A DNA stretch of 53,411 nucleotides from NCBI GenBank assembly GCA_039030125.1, contig JBCCEV010000002.1, positions 1 through 53,411 on the forward strand. Reading direction: 5' to 3'. The DNA is from JBCCEV01 sp039030125 (GTDB lineage Bacteria > Pseudomonadota > Gammaproteobacteria > Ga0077536). Shown one piece after another: positions 8,896 to 16,631 of this stretch. The position numbers and the translations under genes are program-made. The number at the start of each line of letters is the position of its first letter. The first letter of the stretch is position 1. The notes under the pieces are model-generated. The model did not search any database. It had not been told where the DNA came from and saw only the letters and a list, made by a program, of their open reading frames with translations.

Positions 8896-9030
8896 GCACC
8901 AATCCCCTGTTTCGTTAACCCATTAAACATTAAGTGCACCCTGGATGCGACAACGTTCATGGCGCGCGCATTGCCGAGATGACGCGGTATCATGGCACCT
9001 TCGTCTTAAGAAAAATGCCTGAGGACAACC

Positions 9031-10218
9031 ATGGAACCCGTTGTTATCGTAGACAGTATCCGCACCGGCTTGGCCAAATCGCATCGCGGAACGTTCAATT
9101 TAACCCGCGCGGATGAAATGGTCGCGCACTGCATCGATGCCCTGCTCGAACGAAATCCGGCGGTCAGTGCCGATGAGGTTGAAGATGTTTCCCTAGGCGC
9201 CGGACGGCAGATTGGCGAACAATCGGCCAACATCGCCCGCCATGCGGTGGTGCTATCAAAGCTACCCATCAGCGTACCGGCTATGACGATGAGCCGCGCA
9301 TGCTCCTCAGGCCTGAACGCGATTTCGATCGCGGCGACACAAATCGCGAGCGGCAGTGCACAGGTTGCAATCGCGGGGGGCGTTGAATCGATTACCGGCC
9401 TTGATCGGGGCACGCCTGCTAAGTTCGATGAAAATCCGCGCTTGCTCGACGAGAAACCAGAGATCTTTATGGCGATGGGAAATACCGCCGAAGTCGTCGC
9501 GCGACGCTATAACGTCTCTCGCGAAGCGCAAGACGAGTACGCCTTGCAAAGCCAGCAACGCTACGCCGCGGCCCAACAAGCCGGCAAGGTTGATGACGAG
9601 ATCGCGCCCATGACGGTCAAATGGCTGCAGATGAAAAACAAGGAAACGAAGGAGACGGAAATCGTCGAAGGTACGGTCGACAAAGACGAGTGCAATCGTC
9701 CGACCACGACCCTGGAAGGCTTGGCGAAGCTGTCGCCCGCTTTCGAAGAAGGCGGATCGGTTACCGCGGGTAACGCTTCACAGTTATCCGATGGCGCGTC
9801 GATGACCCTTTTGATGACCGAAAAGCGTGCGCAACAGCTCAACCTCGAACCGCTGGCGTATTTCAAAGGCTTCGCCGTTGCGGGCTGCGAACCGGACGAA
9901 ATGGGGATCGGGCCGGTCTTCGCCATTCCGAAGTTGCTGAAATATCACAGTCTCAGTTTGAACGACATTGATCTTGTCGAGCTCAATGAAGCGTTTGCCT
10001 CGCAATGTCTGTACTGCCGCGATCGTTTAGAGATTGACAACGAGATCTACAACGTTAACGGCGGCTCAATTGCGATCGGTCATCCCTTCGGGATGACCGG
10101 CTCTCGCTTAACCGGCTTACTGCTTCGCGAACTCAAGCGCCGGGATAAAAAACTTGGGCTGGTCTCGATGTGTATCGGTAAAGGCATGGGCGCTGCGGGT
10201 CTGTTCGAGGCGGCTTGA
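9031..10218 (+). CDS. Thiolase (acetyl-CoA C-acyltransferase)
   Basis: A 395-residue thiolase that would cleave 3-ketoacyl-CoA with CoA, or run the reverse condensation. The catalytic residues are in place: nucleophilic C91 in SRACSSG, H351 in IGHPFGMTGSR, and C381 in SMCIGKGMGAAG. The usual NEAFA motif (VELNEAFASQ) is present. The start ATG follows a GAGGA ribosome-binding site by six bases. It stands alone on the plus strand, facing the minus-strand SDR gene, without a FadB partner beside it; a second thiolase at 32714-34015 does have one. Degradative and biosynthetic thiolases cannot be separated with certainty here. Confidence 0.93.
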   Translation: MEPVVIVDSIRTGLAKSHRGTFNLTRADEMVAHCIDALLERNPAVSADEVEDVSLGAGRQIGEQSANIARHAVVLSKLPISVPAMTMSRACSSGLNAISIAATQIASGSAQVAIAGGVESITGLDRGTPAKFDENPRLLDEKPEIFMAMGNTAEVVARRYNVSREAQDEYALQSQQRYAAAQQAGKVDDEIAPMTVKWLQMKNKETKETEIVEGTVDKDECNRPTTTLEGLAKLSPAFEEGGSVTAGNASQLSDGASMTLLMTEKRAQQLNLEPLAYFKGFAVAGCEPDEMGIGPVFAIPKLLKYHSLSLNDIDLVELNEAFASQCLYCRDRLEIDNEIYNVNGGSIAIGHPFGMTGSRLTGLLLRELKRRDKKLGLVSMCIGKGMGAAGLFEAA

Positions 10219-10260
10219 GCATCGCGAGCCGCGCCAGATGGGGCACCCCCAACCACGTCC

Positions 10261-11100
10261 TTAGTCAAGCGGCAGAATGGTCGACGCAGGCTTTTCGAAT
10301 CCCTTCATCGCCGCAAAACGCTCTTCGACATGACTCATCAGCTGCGGATGGGTCAGTATGTAGAAACGCGGTTGACGAATACCGTCCAGCACGATTTCAC
10401 CCACTTCATTGGGATCCATGCCACTTTCAACGCCCGCTCGAAACTTGCTGCGGGAGCGTTGGTCGGATTCGCTCATCTCCGGGGCACCGTCACGATTGCG
10501 ATCGGAGTCGACAATGGCGGTGTTCACCCAGCCCGGACAAAGCACAGAAATATTGACGTCTTCGGGAACCCGCGCCAACGAGTTGTACACGCACTCTGAT
10601 AAGGCGACGACTGCGTGTTTGCTAACGACATAGATTGGGGTCGCGATCCCCGCGATCAGACCTCCGACCGAGGCCGTATTGACGATGTGCGCAGGCTCTC
10701 CTTGCGTAAGCATGCGAGGCACGAAACTCTTGATGCCGTGCACAACCCCCATCACGTTGACGCCCAACACCCAATCCCAATCATCGAGCGAATATTCCCA
10801 GGCTGGCTTGTTATTCTCAATAACACCCGCGTTATTGCACAGCACGTTGACGGCACCGAACGTGCGGTAAGCCAGATCAGCGAGCGCTTCAACCGCAGCC
10901 GGATCCGTAACGTCGGTTTGCTTGGTGACCACCTGGGTCTGTGATGAACCAAGTTCCTGTGCCGCTGCTTCCAACGCATTTGCTTCGACGTCGGCAAGCA
11001 CTAAATTCATGCCCTGCCGGGCGCAAGCCCTTGCGATCCCAAGCCCGATCCCGCTAGCGCCGCCGGTAATGAGCGCAACCCGCGTTGAAAATTGTTCCAT
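10261..11100 (-). CDS. SDR family oxidoreductase
   Basis: A 279-residue classical short-chain dehydrogenase/reductase. It has the cofactor motif TGGASGIGLG near the N-terminus, the NNAG motif (LCNNAGVI), the catalytic serine in NTASVGG and the YVVSKHA active-site tyrosine-lysine pair. An acidic residue after beta-2 (VLADVEAN) suggests NAD(H) preference. The C-terminal extension (ILTHPQLMSHVEERFAAMK) is typical of SDRs found in lipid and steroid catabolic clusters. It lies 16 bases downstream of the NADAR gene on the same strand and is likely co-transcribed. The substrate is unknown. Confidence 0.92.
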   Translation of the reverse strand: MEQFSTRVALITGGASGIGLGIARACARQGMNLVLADVEANALEAAAQELGSSQTQVVTKQTDVTDPAAVEALADLAYRTFGAVNVLCNNAGVIENNKPAWEYSLDDWDWVLGVNVMGVVHGIKSFVPRMLTQGEPAHIVNTASVGGLIAGIATPIYVVSKHAVVALSECVYNSLARVPEDVNISVLCPGWVNTAIVDSDRNRDGAPEMSESDQRSRSKFRAGVESGMDPNEVGEIVLDGIRQPRFYILTHPQLMSHVEERFAAMKGFEKPASTILPLD

Positions 11101-11116
11101 CTTTCTACGTTCCTGC

Positions 11117-11590
11117 TTAGTGTTGTTTTTGTTCGTCGCGAAGCTTGTCGCGAACTTCCATCAGTAATTTTCCATACTGATTATGTCCGCGCCCGTCACG
11201 GCCGTGGCCCCAAAAATAATCATAGAGTGTGCGCTCGATGATAGGTTTCTCGCCGGTGTCCAGCAGCGCGTCCGCGACATCTTGGTAGGTCCTGCATTTC
11301 GTATAGAAGCCGCGGGTCATATAGGTCACCCGGTTCACTTTCCAATCGCGCTGGCGTGGTTTGAACCAACCCTCACCCATTTGCGCGGCAACCCCCGGTT
11401 CCCTGGCGCCGAGGATCTTGTCGAAGTGCTTGCCGGGGGCGAATTTCATCGCTTGATAGTAGTGCTCGACGGTTGGCCACAACTGTTGATCGAGCAGGAT
11501 GCTGTGCGGCGAGTAGGTGCCCAGGATTTCATCCGGGTCCGTGCGCACCACGAACAGCTTGTCGCGATCAGAGTTCTCAAAAAACGGCAT
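11117..11590 (-). CDS. NADAR family protein (YbiA-like N-glycosidase)
   Basis: A 157-residue NADAR-domain protein. Hallmarks are WPTVEHYYQAMKF near the first third and the C-terminal block DYFWGHGRDGRGHNQYGKLL, both strongly conserved in YbiA-type proteins. Characterised members hydrolyse the N-glycosidic bond of early riboflavin-pathway intermediates, preventing accumulation of reactive species, and some relatives process ADP-ribosyl or NAD-derived groups. No riboflavin gene is nearby. Here it sits between two SDR genes on the same strand with gaps of 16 and 23 bases, suggesting one transcript; the reason for this company is unclear. Confidence 0.9.
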   Translation of the reverse strand: MPFFENSDRDKLFVVRTDPDEILGTYSPHSILLDQQLWPTVEHYYQAMKFAPGKHFDKILGAREPGVAAQMGEGWFKPRQRDWKVNRVTYMTRGFYTKCRTYQDVADALLDTGEKPIIERTLYDYFWGHGRDGRGHNQYGKLLMEVRDKLRDEQKQH

Positions 11591-11613
11591 GGCCTGAGTC
11601 TCGCCCGCTATCG

Positions 11614-12489
11614 TCAGGTGTTGAGCTTGCGCTGGGTCGATTGCTCGCCGGTGGTACCGCGATTCATGTAGTTTTTAGTCATATCTCGTTCGCGCGGGAT
11701 CCCCCACCGGCCCCATAAATCGGGACCAATCGCGGTTAGAGCACCATCGACCACGATTGACTCACCACTCACGAATTTCGAGTCGTCACTGGCCAAGAAC
11801 AAGGCGGTGCTCGCAATATCGTCGCCAGTCCCGTGATCGGGGAAAGGCTGCATGCGGTCAAGTTCCGCCCCGGCTTCAGCCTCGCTTTGGTTCTTTTTGG
11901 TCGTCAAACCCGTAACGATAAAGCCTGGGTTGATGCAGTTTACGCGGATCCGATCGGGCGCTAGCTGAACGCTCGCCGAGCGAGTGAGGTTTATCACCGC
12001 CGCTTTCGCCGCCGAGTAGGCGAGCGGACCGCAACCGCCGCTCATCCCAGCGACCGAGGCGGTGTTAATGATAGCGCCGCCCTCGCCTTGCTCGCGGAGC
12101 ATGCGCGCGGCGTACTTAATGCCCAAGAAAACGCCTTTCACCAAGACATCAAAGGTGTAATCCCATTCTTCGATTTCCAAGTCCCAAACCGGCCCGACCG
12201 CGCCCCCAACACCAGCATTATTGAAGACAATATCCAATCTTCCGAAAGAATCCCGTGCGCATTCGATCATCGCCTTGATGTCAGCCTCATCAGCGACATC
12301 AACGCGCGCGAACACGGCGTTGCCGGAGAAACCCAATTGCTCGGCTTCGGCAACCGCTTCGTTGCCGGTGTCTTCGTTGAAATCGGCAATCACCACGCGC
12401 GCACCTTCCTTAAGAAACCGCATTGCCGTGCGTCTGCCCATACCGCCAGCCGCCCCGGTGATCACGGCAACCTTATTTTCAAGTCTCAT
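11614..12489 (-). CDS. SDR family oxidoreductase
   Basis: A 291-residue classical SDR. It shows the cofactor motif TGAAGGMG, the acidic residue after beta-2 (VVIADFNED) pointing to NAD(H), the NNAGVGG motif, the catalytic NTASVAG serine and YSAAKAA tyrosine-lysine pair, then NCINPGFIVTGL. The C-terminal tail (GPDLWGRWGIPRERD and beyond) is longer than in minimal SDRs and resembles dehydrogenases of the steroid/cyclic alcohol type. It is transcribed ahead of NADAR and the second SDR. The substrate is unknown; together with the thiolase, CoA-transferase and BVMO it supports a role in alcohol/ketone catabolism. Confidence 0.92.
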   Translation of the reverse strand: MRLENKVAVITGAAGGMGRRTAMRFLKEGARVVIADFNEDTGNEAVAEAEQLGFSGNAVFARVDVADEADIKAMIECARDSFGRLDIVFNNAGVGGAVGPVWDLEIEEWDYTFDVLVKGVFLGIKYAARMLREQGEGGAIINTASVAGMSGGCGPLAYSAAKAAVINLTRSASVQLAPDRIRVNCINPGFIVTGLTTKKNQSEAEAGAELDRMQPFPDHGTGDDIASTALFLASDDSKFVSGESIVVDGALTAIGPDLWGRWGIPRERDMTKNYMNRGTTGEQSTQRKLNT

Positions 12490-12678
12490 CTTCTATTCCT
12501 CGTGTTCAATATCAACGCTAGCTGATTAGCTATCCGCCACCCGCCTTTTTCTTTGCTCCATCTGTGAGCCTTCTCTGCTTCAAGATCTGGACAGCGACAC
12601 ACGCTCTGTTCAGAACGTGGAACTCAACCCGACCCCAAGCACTTTACATATCCTCCGATCTCGGGTGCCGCTGCGTGC

Positions 12679-13374
12679 TTACCCGCCCCAATGATTCCAG
12701 TAGCTAACATCGTTCAAAGGGAGTCGTTTAGCAGGTTTTAATTCCCCCCCGGTTAGCCACGCAATGGGTAGCAGCGCCGCCTGGGTGATGTTCTGCGGGA
12801 TCCCCAGCAACTCTCTCACCTGTGCTTCATAGATTAAATGCAGGCTGGTCCAGGCCGAGGCGATACGTCTCGCTCTTAGCGCCAGCATCAGCGACCACGT
12901 TGCCGGCAAAATTGAGCCATACATTGACGCCTGTACAAACATGGTCTCTGTTTCGAAACGGCTTTCGATGCACGGAATAATCATCGCGGGAACCCGGTGC
13001 ATATTTTCCAAAAGGTGCATAGAAGAACTCATGACCGCATCCTTCTGCTTGCTGCGCATGTCGTCCGGCGCGAATTCGCGAGTGGCGCTAACTCCGGTTT
13101 GGGTCATGCCGGTCTGATCGGCAATATATTGTTCCGCGCCGCGACGGTAGGCGTCGGCGATCCCGGCTTTCAAATCCGGCTCGGTAACAATCATGAAACG
13201 CCACGTCTGGGTATTCGCGCCGGTTGGCGCCTGCAGGGCAATCTCAAGACATTCGTTAATAATTTCCGTCGGCACTTCGCGCTCTAGATCAAGTCTTAAT
13301 CGGACACTGCGCGTGGTCGTTAAAACATGATCGACGCTCGCCAGTTCGATTGGAAAAAGCTCGGTGTCAGCCAT
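12679..13374 (-). CDS. Nitroreductase family protein (FMN-dependent)
   Basis: A 231-residue flavin reductase-fold protein. The N-terminal FMN-binding pattern TTRSVRLRLD followed by APTGANTQTWRFMIV is diagnostic of the nitroreductase superfamily, and SAWTSLHLIYEAQVRELLGIP matches the later conserved helix. Such enzymes use NAD(P)H to reduce nitro, quinone or enone groups. It is upstream of the SDR-NADAR-SDR group on the same strand but separated by 189 bases in which I see no gene, so a separate promoter is possible. The physiological electron acceptor is unknown. Confidence 0.88.
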   Translation of the reverse strand: MADTELFPIELASVDHVLTTTRSVRLRLDLEREVPTEIINECLEIALQAPTGANTQTWRFMIVTEPDLKAGIADAYRRGAEQYIADQTGMTQTGVSATREFAPDDMRSKQKDAVMSSSMHLLENMHRVPAMIIPCIESRFETETMFVQASMYGSILPATWSLMLALRARRIASAWTSLHLIYEAQVRELLGIPQNITQAALLPIAWLTGGELKPAKRLPLNDVSYWNHWGG

Positions 13375-13474
13375 TGGCGCCCCCTCGTCTGCTACGGCTA
13401 GAGGAGGGAATTATAAGCACCTAAGCGCGTGTCGCGGGCGGTTAAAATGACACGCAAAACGGACGAATCGTACG

Positions 13475-14287
13475 ATGACACGCCTCCTGAAATTTCGCTT
13501 CTACCGGTCACTCACACTGCTCACAAGCCTTGGTCTGAGCACCGCCTGCGTGACCACCAGCCCAACCGGACGTACGCAACTGCAACTGGTCTCCGAGCAG
13601 AGCGCGATTGCGTCGTCAAAACAAGCCTACACGCAAATGCTCGCGCCACTCGCCGAGGAGAACAAAGTTGATTCAAAACCGAACATCAAGCGCCGGGTTG
13701 ATGAAATCGCCAAACCCATCATCGAGCAAGCGATCAACATGCGGCCGGATACCGCAAATTGGGCTTGGGAGCTCAAGATTATCGACGATCCCAAAACGGT
13801 CAATGCCTGGGCGATGGCCGGCGGCAAGATGGCGGTCTACACCGGTTTAATTGAAGTGATTAAACCGAACGATGATGAATTAGCGCAGGTGCTCGCTCAC
13901 GAAATTTCTCACGCTTTGGCAAAGCATTCGGTCGAAAAAATGTCGGTATCGGCCGCGACGGCTTTAGGTGTGCAGGCGATCGGTGTAGCCGCCGATCTCC
14001 CACCCATTGCCATGCAGGGCGGCGCGTTGCTCGCGGCAATGGCGGTATCGCTGCCAAACAGCCGGACGATGGAGTCCGAAGCCGACCGAATTGGTATCGA
14101 GTTGGCGGCTCGCGCCGGTTTTAACCCACACGCCGCGGTAACCCTATGGGAGAAGATGGGTGCGGCAAGCCAATCGCGCCAGCCGCAACTGCTCAGCACC
14201 CACCCGCACCCGCAGGCACGACAGATGGCGCTTAAAACCTTGATCCCGCAGATGATGCCGCTCTATGAACAAGCGCAAGGCAACTAA
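13475..14287 (+). CDS. M48-family metallopeptidase lipoprotein
   Basis: A 270-residue zinc protease of the M48 family. The N-terminus is a lipoprotein signal with lipobox-like LSTAC (C25), so the protein is probably tethered to the outer membrane facing the periplasm. The zinc site is H142-E143-x-x-H146 in HEISHALAKHS, with the third ligand in the MESEAD segment (about E200). It is about half the length of BepA, lacking the TPR region, and resembles the LoiP/YcaL single-domain type implicated in outer-membrane protein quality control. Its stop overlaps by four bases the stop of the convergent CoA-transferase gene. Confidence 0.9.
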   Translation: MTRLLKFRFYRSLTLLTSLGLSTACVTTSPTGRTQLQLVSEQSAIASSKQAYTQMLAPLAEENKVDSKPNIKRRVDEIAKPIIEQAINMRPDTANWAWELKIIDDPKTVNAWAMAGGKMAVYTGLIEVIKPNDDELAQVLAHEISHALAKHSVEKMSVSAATALGVQAIGVAADLPPIAMQGGALLAAMAVSLPNSRTMESEADRIGIELAARAGFNPHAAVTLWEKMGAASQSRQPQLLSTHPHPQARQMALKTLIPQMMPLYEQAQGN

Positions 14288-15513
14288 ACGACGTGCTTTT
14301 CTGAAAGCTCGTGGATGTCAGGCTCTGAATAACCCAGCTCTTTTAGTATATCGCTGGTGTTTGCTCCTAACGGCGGCGCGGCGCTACGAACTTTGGTTGG
14401 CGTCCGCGAAAACTTTGCCGCTGGCCCGGTGATCGGCACCGAATTCCCATCCGCTAAGGTTGTCTCCTGCAGCATGTCGCGAGCCCGCGTTTGTGGGAGC
14501 TGAGCCGCTTCCTTGAAAGTGTTAACCCGGGTGGCCGGTAATCCGGCGTCTTCAAAGATTTTCTCGACTTCCCCCGTTGTACGCTCAGCACACCATTGCG
14601 CGAGGAATCGATCAACATCGTCGCGATTGCCCGGCTGCACGCGCGCGAGGTTAGTCGCATAGCGCTCATCGGTCTTGAGGTCTGGCCGCTCCATGATGTC
14701 TGCCAAGCGCTGCCAGTGGGTGTCGAGTAAGACACCGGCGTAGACAAAGCCGTCGGTGCACGCATAGCGATTAACGGGGGCTGCAATCGGAAACTGACTG
14801 CCCCAGCGTTGCATCGGCATATCGACCGCGCCCGCGGTCAAATAACCGTTGCTTTGAAAATGCACCGCATCGACCAGCGCCACGTCAACATGCTGGCCTT
14901 CACCCGTTTGCTGGGCGTGATGAAGTGCGGCCAAGGCCGAGGTCGCGCCGTGAACCCCCGCCAAATCGTCACACAGAAAGGTCCCCGCTTTAACGGGGAG
15001 GCCATCGGGTTCGCCGTTTTGCGCAGCCCAGCCGGAATAGAATTGTGCGATCGGATCGTAGCCAACACGCGAGGACAAGGGACCAAATTGTCCATAGCCG
15101 CTAATGGAAACGTAGACGATTTTCGGGTTTCTGGCGCTAACCTGCTCATAGCCGACACCCCACGCGGTCATGGTACCCGGACGGAAATTCTCAATCACGA
15201 TGTCCGCGGTTTCGGCGAGCTTGAGAAATATTTCAACGCCTTCGGGTTTATGCATATCAACGGTCACGTTGAGCTTGTTGCGGTTGACCGTCTCATTACC
15301 CAGGTACAGCTTGCTGTCGGGGATGGTCGGTGGGAGCCTCCGTATCACTTCGCCTAGCGGATGTTCGACCTTGATCACCGTCGCGCCGAAATCAGCGAGC
15401 ATGCAACCTGCCATTGGGCCCGCCCAAGTCGTGGTCGCCTCGATGACCCGGACACCTTCCAACGGGCCGCTGATATCGTCACGGGCATTTTTATAGAAAT
15501 CAGATTTTTCCAT
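14284..15513 (-). CDS. CaiB/BaiF family CoA-transferase
   Basis: A 409-residue class III CoA-transferase, which would move CoA from one acyl group to another through an aspartyl-CoA intermediate. Recognised features are the N-terminal GVRVIEATTTWAGP and DFGATVIKVEHP segments, NRNKLNVTVD, and the catalytic aspartate within LCDDLAGVHGATSAL (D182 or D183). The length matches the family. It probably activates a carboxylic acid for beta-oxidation-like breakdown, consistent with the SDRs and thiolases around it. A DUF488 gene lies 17 bases upstream on the same strand and may share its promoter. Confidence 0.92.
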   Translation of the reverse strand: MEKSDFYKNARDDISGPLEGVRVIEATTTWAGPMAGCMLADFGATVIKVEHPLGEVIRRLPPTIPDSKLYLGNETVNRNKLNVTVDMHKPEGVEIFLKLAETADIVIENFRPGTMTAWGVGYEQVSARNPKIVYVSISGYGQFGPLSSRVGYDPIAQFYSGWAAQNGEPDGLPVKAGTFLCDDLAGVHGATSALAALHHAQQTGEGQHVDVALVDAVHFQSNGYLTAGAVDMPMQRWGSQFPIAAPVNRYACTDGFVYAGVLLDTHWQRLADIMERPDLKTDERYATNLARVQPGNRDDVDRFLAQWCAERTTGEVEKIFEDAGLPATRVNTFKEAAQLPQTRARDMLQETTLADGNSVPITGPAAKFSRTPTKVRSAAPPLGANTSDILKELGYSEPDIHELSEKHVV

Positions 15514-15530
15514 TGGAACCTACTCCAGAC

Positions 15531-15917
15531 CTAAACACGAAGCGATGCGCCGGCGCCGGCCAGCAACTCCTTGAGAATCGAACGATGGCAACGGGCTTCG
15601 TTTTCACAATAGCAGCCAACCGAAAAATCAGTCGCTTTTGAGAGGGCCGCCAACAAATCAATATCACGACGCGGCAAAGGGGCCTTCATTTCTTTCAAGT
15701 ATTGCCGTTTGAACTGCTTCCAAGCCCGCTCATCTTCAATGGGGAAAGATGACTTTAGCAGGGCTTCGCTGGGCGCCAGGTTGGGGAACCAAATGTCGTA
15801 GATGTTCTTGGCGGCGTAATCTTCCTTTTTAACCCCGCGTGGGGGCCGGCGTACTGTGCCTATCCGCAGGCCTTCCCCGGTCAGACGCTCACTACCGAGT
15901 CGAACAATCGATAACAC
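15531..15917 (-). CDS. DUF488 family protein
   Basis: A 128-residue DUF488 protein of the YeaO type. Family marks are the early RIGTVRRPPRGVKKEDYA, the YDIWFPNLAPS segment and the C-terminal VGCYCENEARCHRSILKELL with its conserved cysteine and arginine residues. The biochemical role of the family is unknown. It is upstream of the CoA-transferase by 17 bases and divergent from the sulfotransferase gene. Confidence 0.85.
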   Translation of the reverse strand: MLSIVRLGSERLTGEGLRIGTVRRPPRGVKKEDYAAKNIYDIWFPNLAPSEALLKSSFPIEDERAWKQFKRQYLKEMKAPLPRRDIDLLAALSKATDFSVGCYCENEARCHRSILKELLAGAGASLRV

Positions 15918-15963
15918 CAGAACCTCTCACTTATCGCTGCAACGAGAACCTGCTGGAGTCCAT

Positions 15964-15969
15964 TATAAT
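15964..15969 (+). promoter_or_regulatory. Possible -10 element for the sulfotransferase gene
   Basis: A perfect TATAAT lies 27 bases before the chosen ATG at 15997. No convincing -35 hexamer is present at 16-18 bases upstream, so this is only a candidate. Confidence 0.3.
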
Positions 15970-15996
15970 CACCGCCTTTCGAGCTTCGGAAAAACC

Positions 15997-16623
15997 ATGT
16001 CGCTACGTGTTATCGGCGCGGGAGTGGGGCGCACCGGCACCACTTCGCTAAAACTCGCGCTTGAGCAACTGCTCGGCGGGCGGTGCTATCACATGCACGA
16101 AGTGTTCCCGAATGAGGAGCATATTCCCTTGTGGCACCAAGCAGCACTTGGAGAAATGCCAAACTGGTCTGAAATGTTCGCAGGCTGGAGCGCCGCGGTC
16201 GATTGGCCCGCTTCTGCCTTCTGGCCAGAGCTTGCAAGCGCTTTTCCCAACGCCTTGTTAATCTTTTCATATCGCGACCCCGATGCCTGGTGGCAGAGCG
16301 CCTCAAACACGATATTTCCGGCCACCGTGAAGGCCGAAGATAGTCCCTGGCGGCGGATGATTTCTGATCTGTTCAAACACCGTTTCACCGAGGCTATTGA
16401 AAATCGGGACAAAGCGATCGCGGCGTTCAATGCTCATAACGCGCAGGTGCGCGCAACCGCACCCCGGCATCGCTTAGTGGAATGGCAAGCCGGTGACGGC
16501 TGGGAGCCGATTTGCCGTGGCCTTGGCCTGCCAGTTCCAGACGCGCCGTTTCCGCATGAAAACACCACCAGCGACTTCAAATCCCGCGTGGGTAAGACAA
16601 CGCCATCTCCCGACAAAAGCTGA
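15997..16623 (+). CDS. Sulfotransferase family protein
   Basis: A 208-residue protein of the P-loop sulfotransferase type, which transfers sulfate from PAPS to a hydroxyl or amine. The 5'-phosphosulfate loop is at the very N-terminus (VGRTGTTSLKLAL) and the 3'-phosphate-binding element is IFSYRDPDAWWQS. I chose the ATG at 15997 because it places the P-loop about ten residues in, as usual; the open frame extends upstream to 15856 but that part overlaps the DUF488 gene and adds nothing recognisable. The stop is eight bases before rapA, so the two may be co-transcribed. The acceptor is unknown. Confidence 0.85.
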   Translation: MSLRVIGAGVGRTGTTSLKLALEQLLGGRCYHMHEVFPNEEHIPLWHQAALGEMPNWSEMFAGWSAAVDWPASAFWPELASAFPNALLIFSYRDPDAWWQSASNTIFPATVKAEDSPWRRMISDLFKHRFTEAIENRDKAIAAFNAHNAQVRATAPRHRLVEWQAGDGWEPICRGLGLPVPDAPFPHENTTSDFKSRVGKTTPSPDKS

Positions 16624-16631
16624 GCGAGACG

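Noticed and set aside
10211..10236. GCGGCT/AGCCGC inverted repeat after the first thiolase.
   Set aside because: The stem is short, the loop is 11 bases and there is no T run, so I did not call a terminator.
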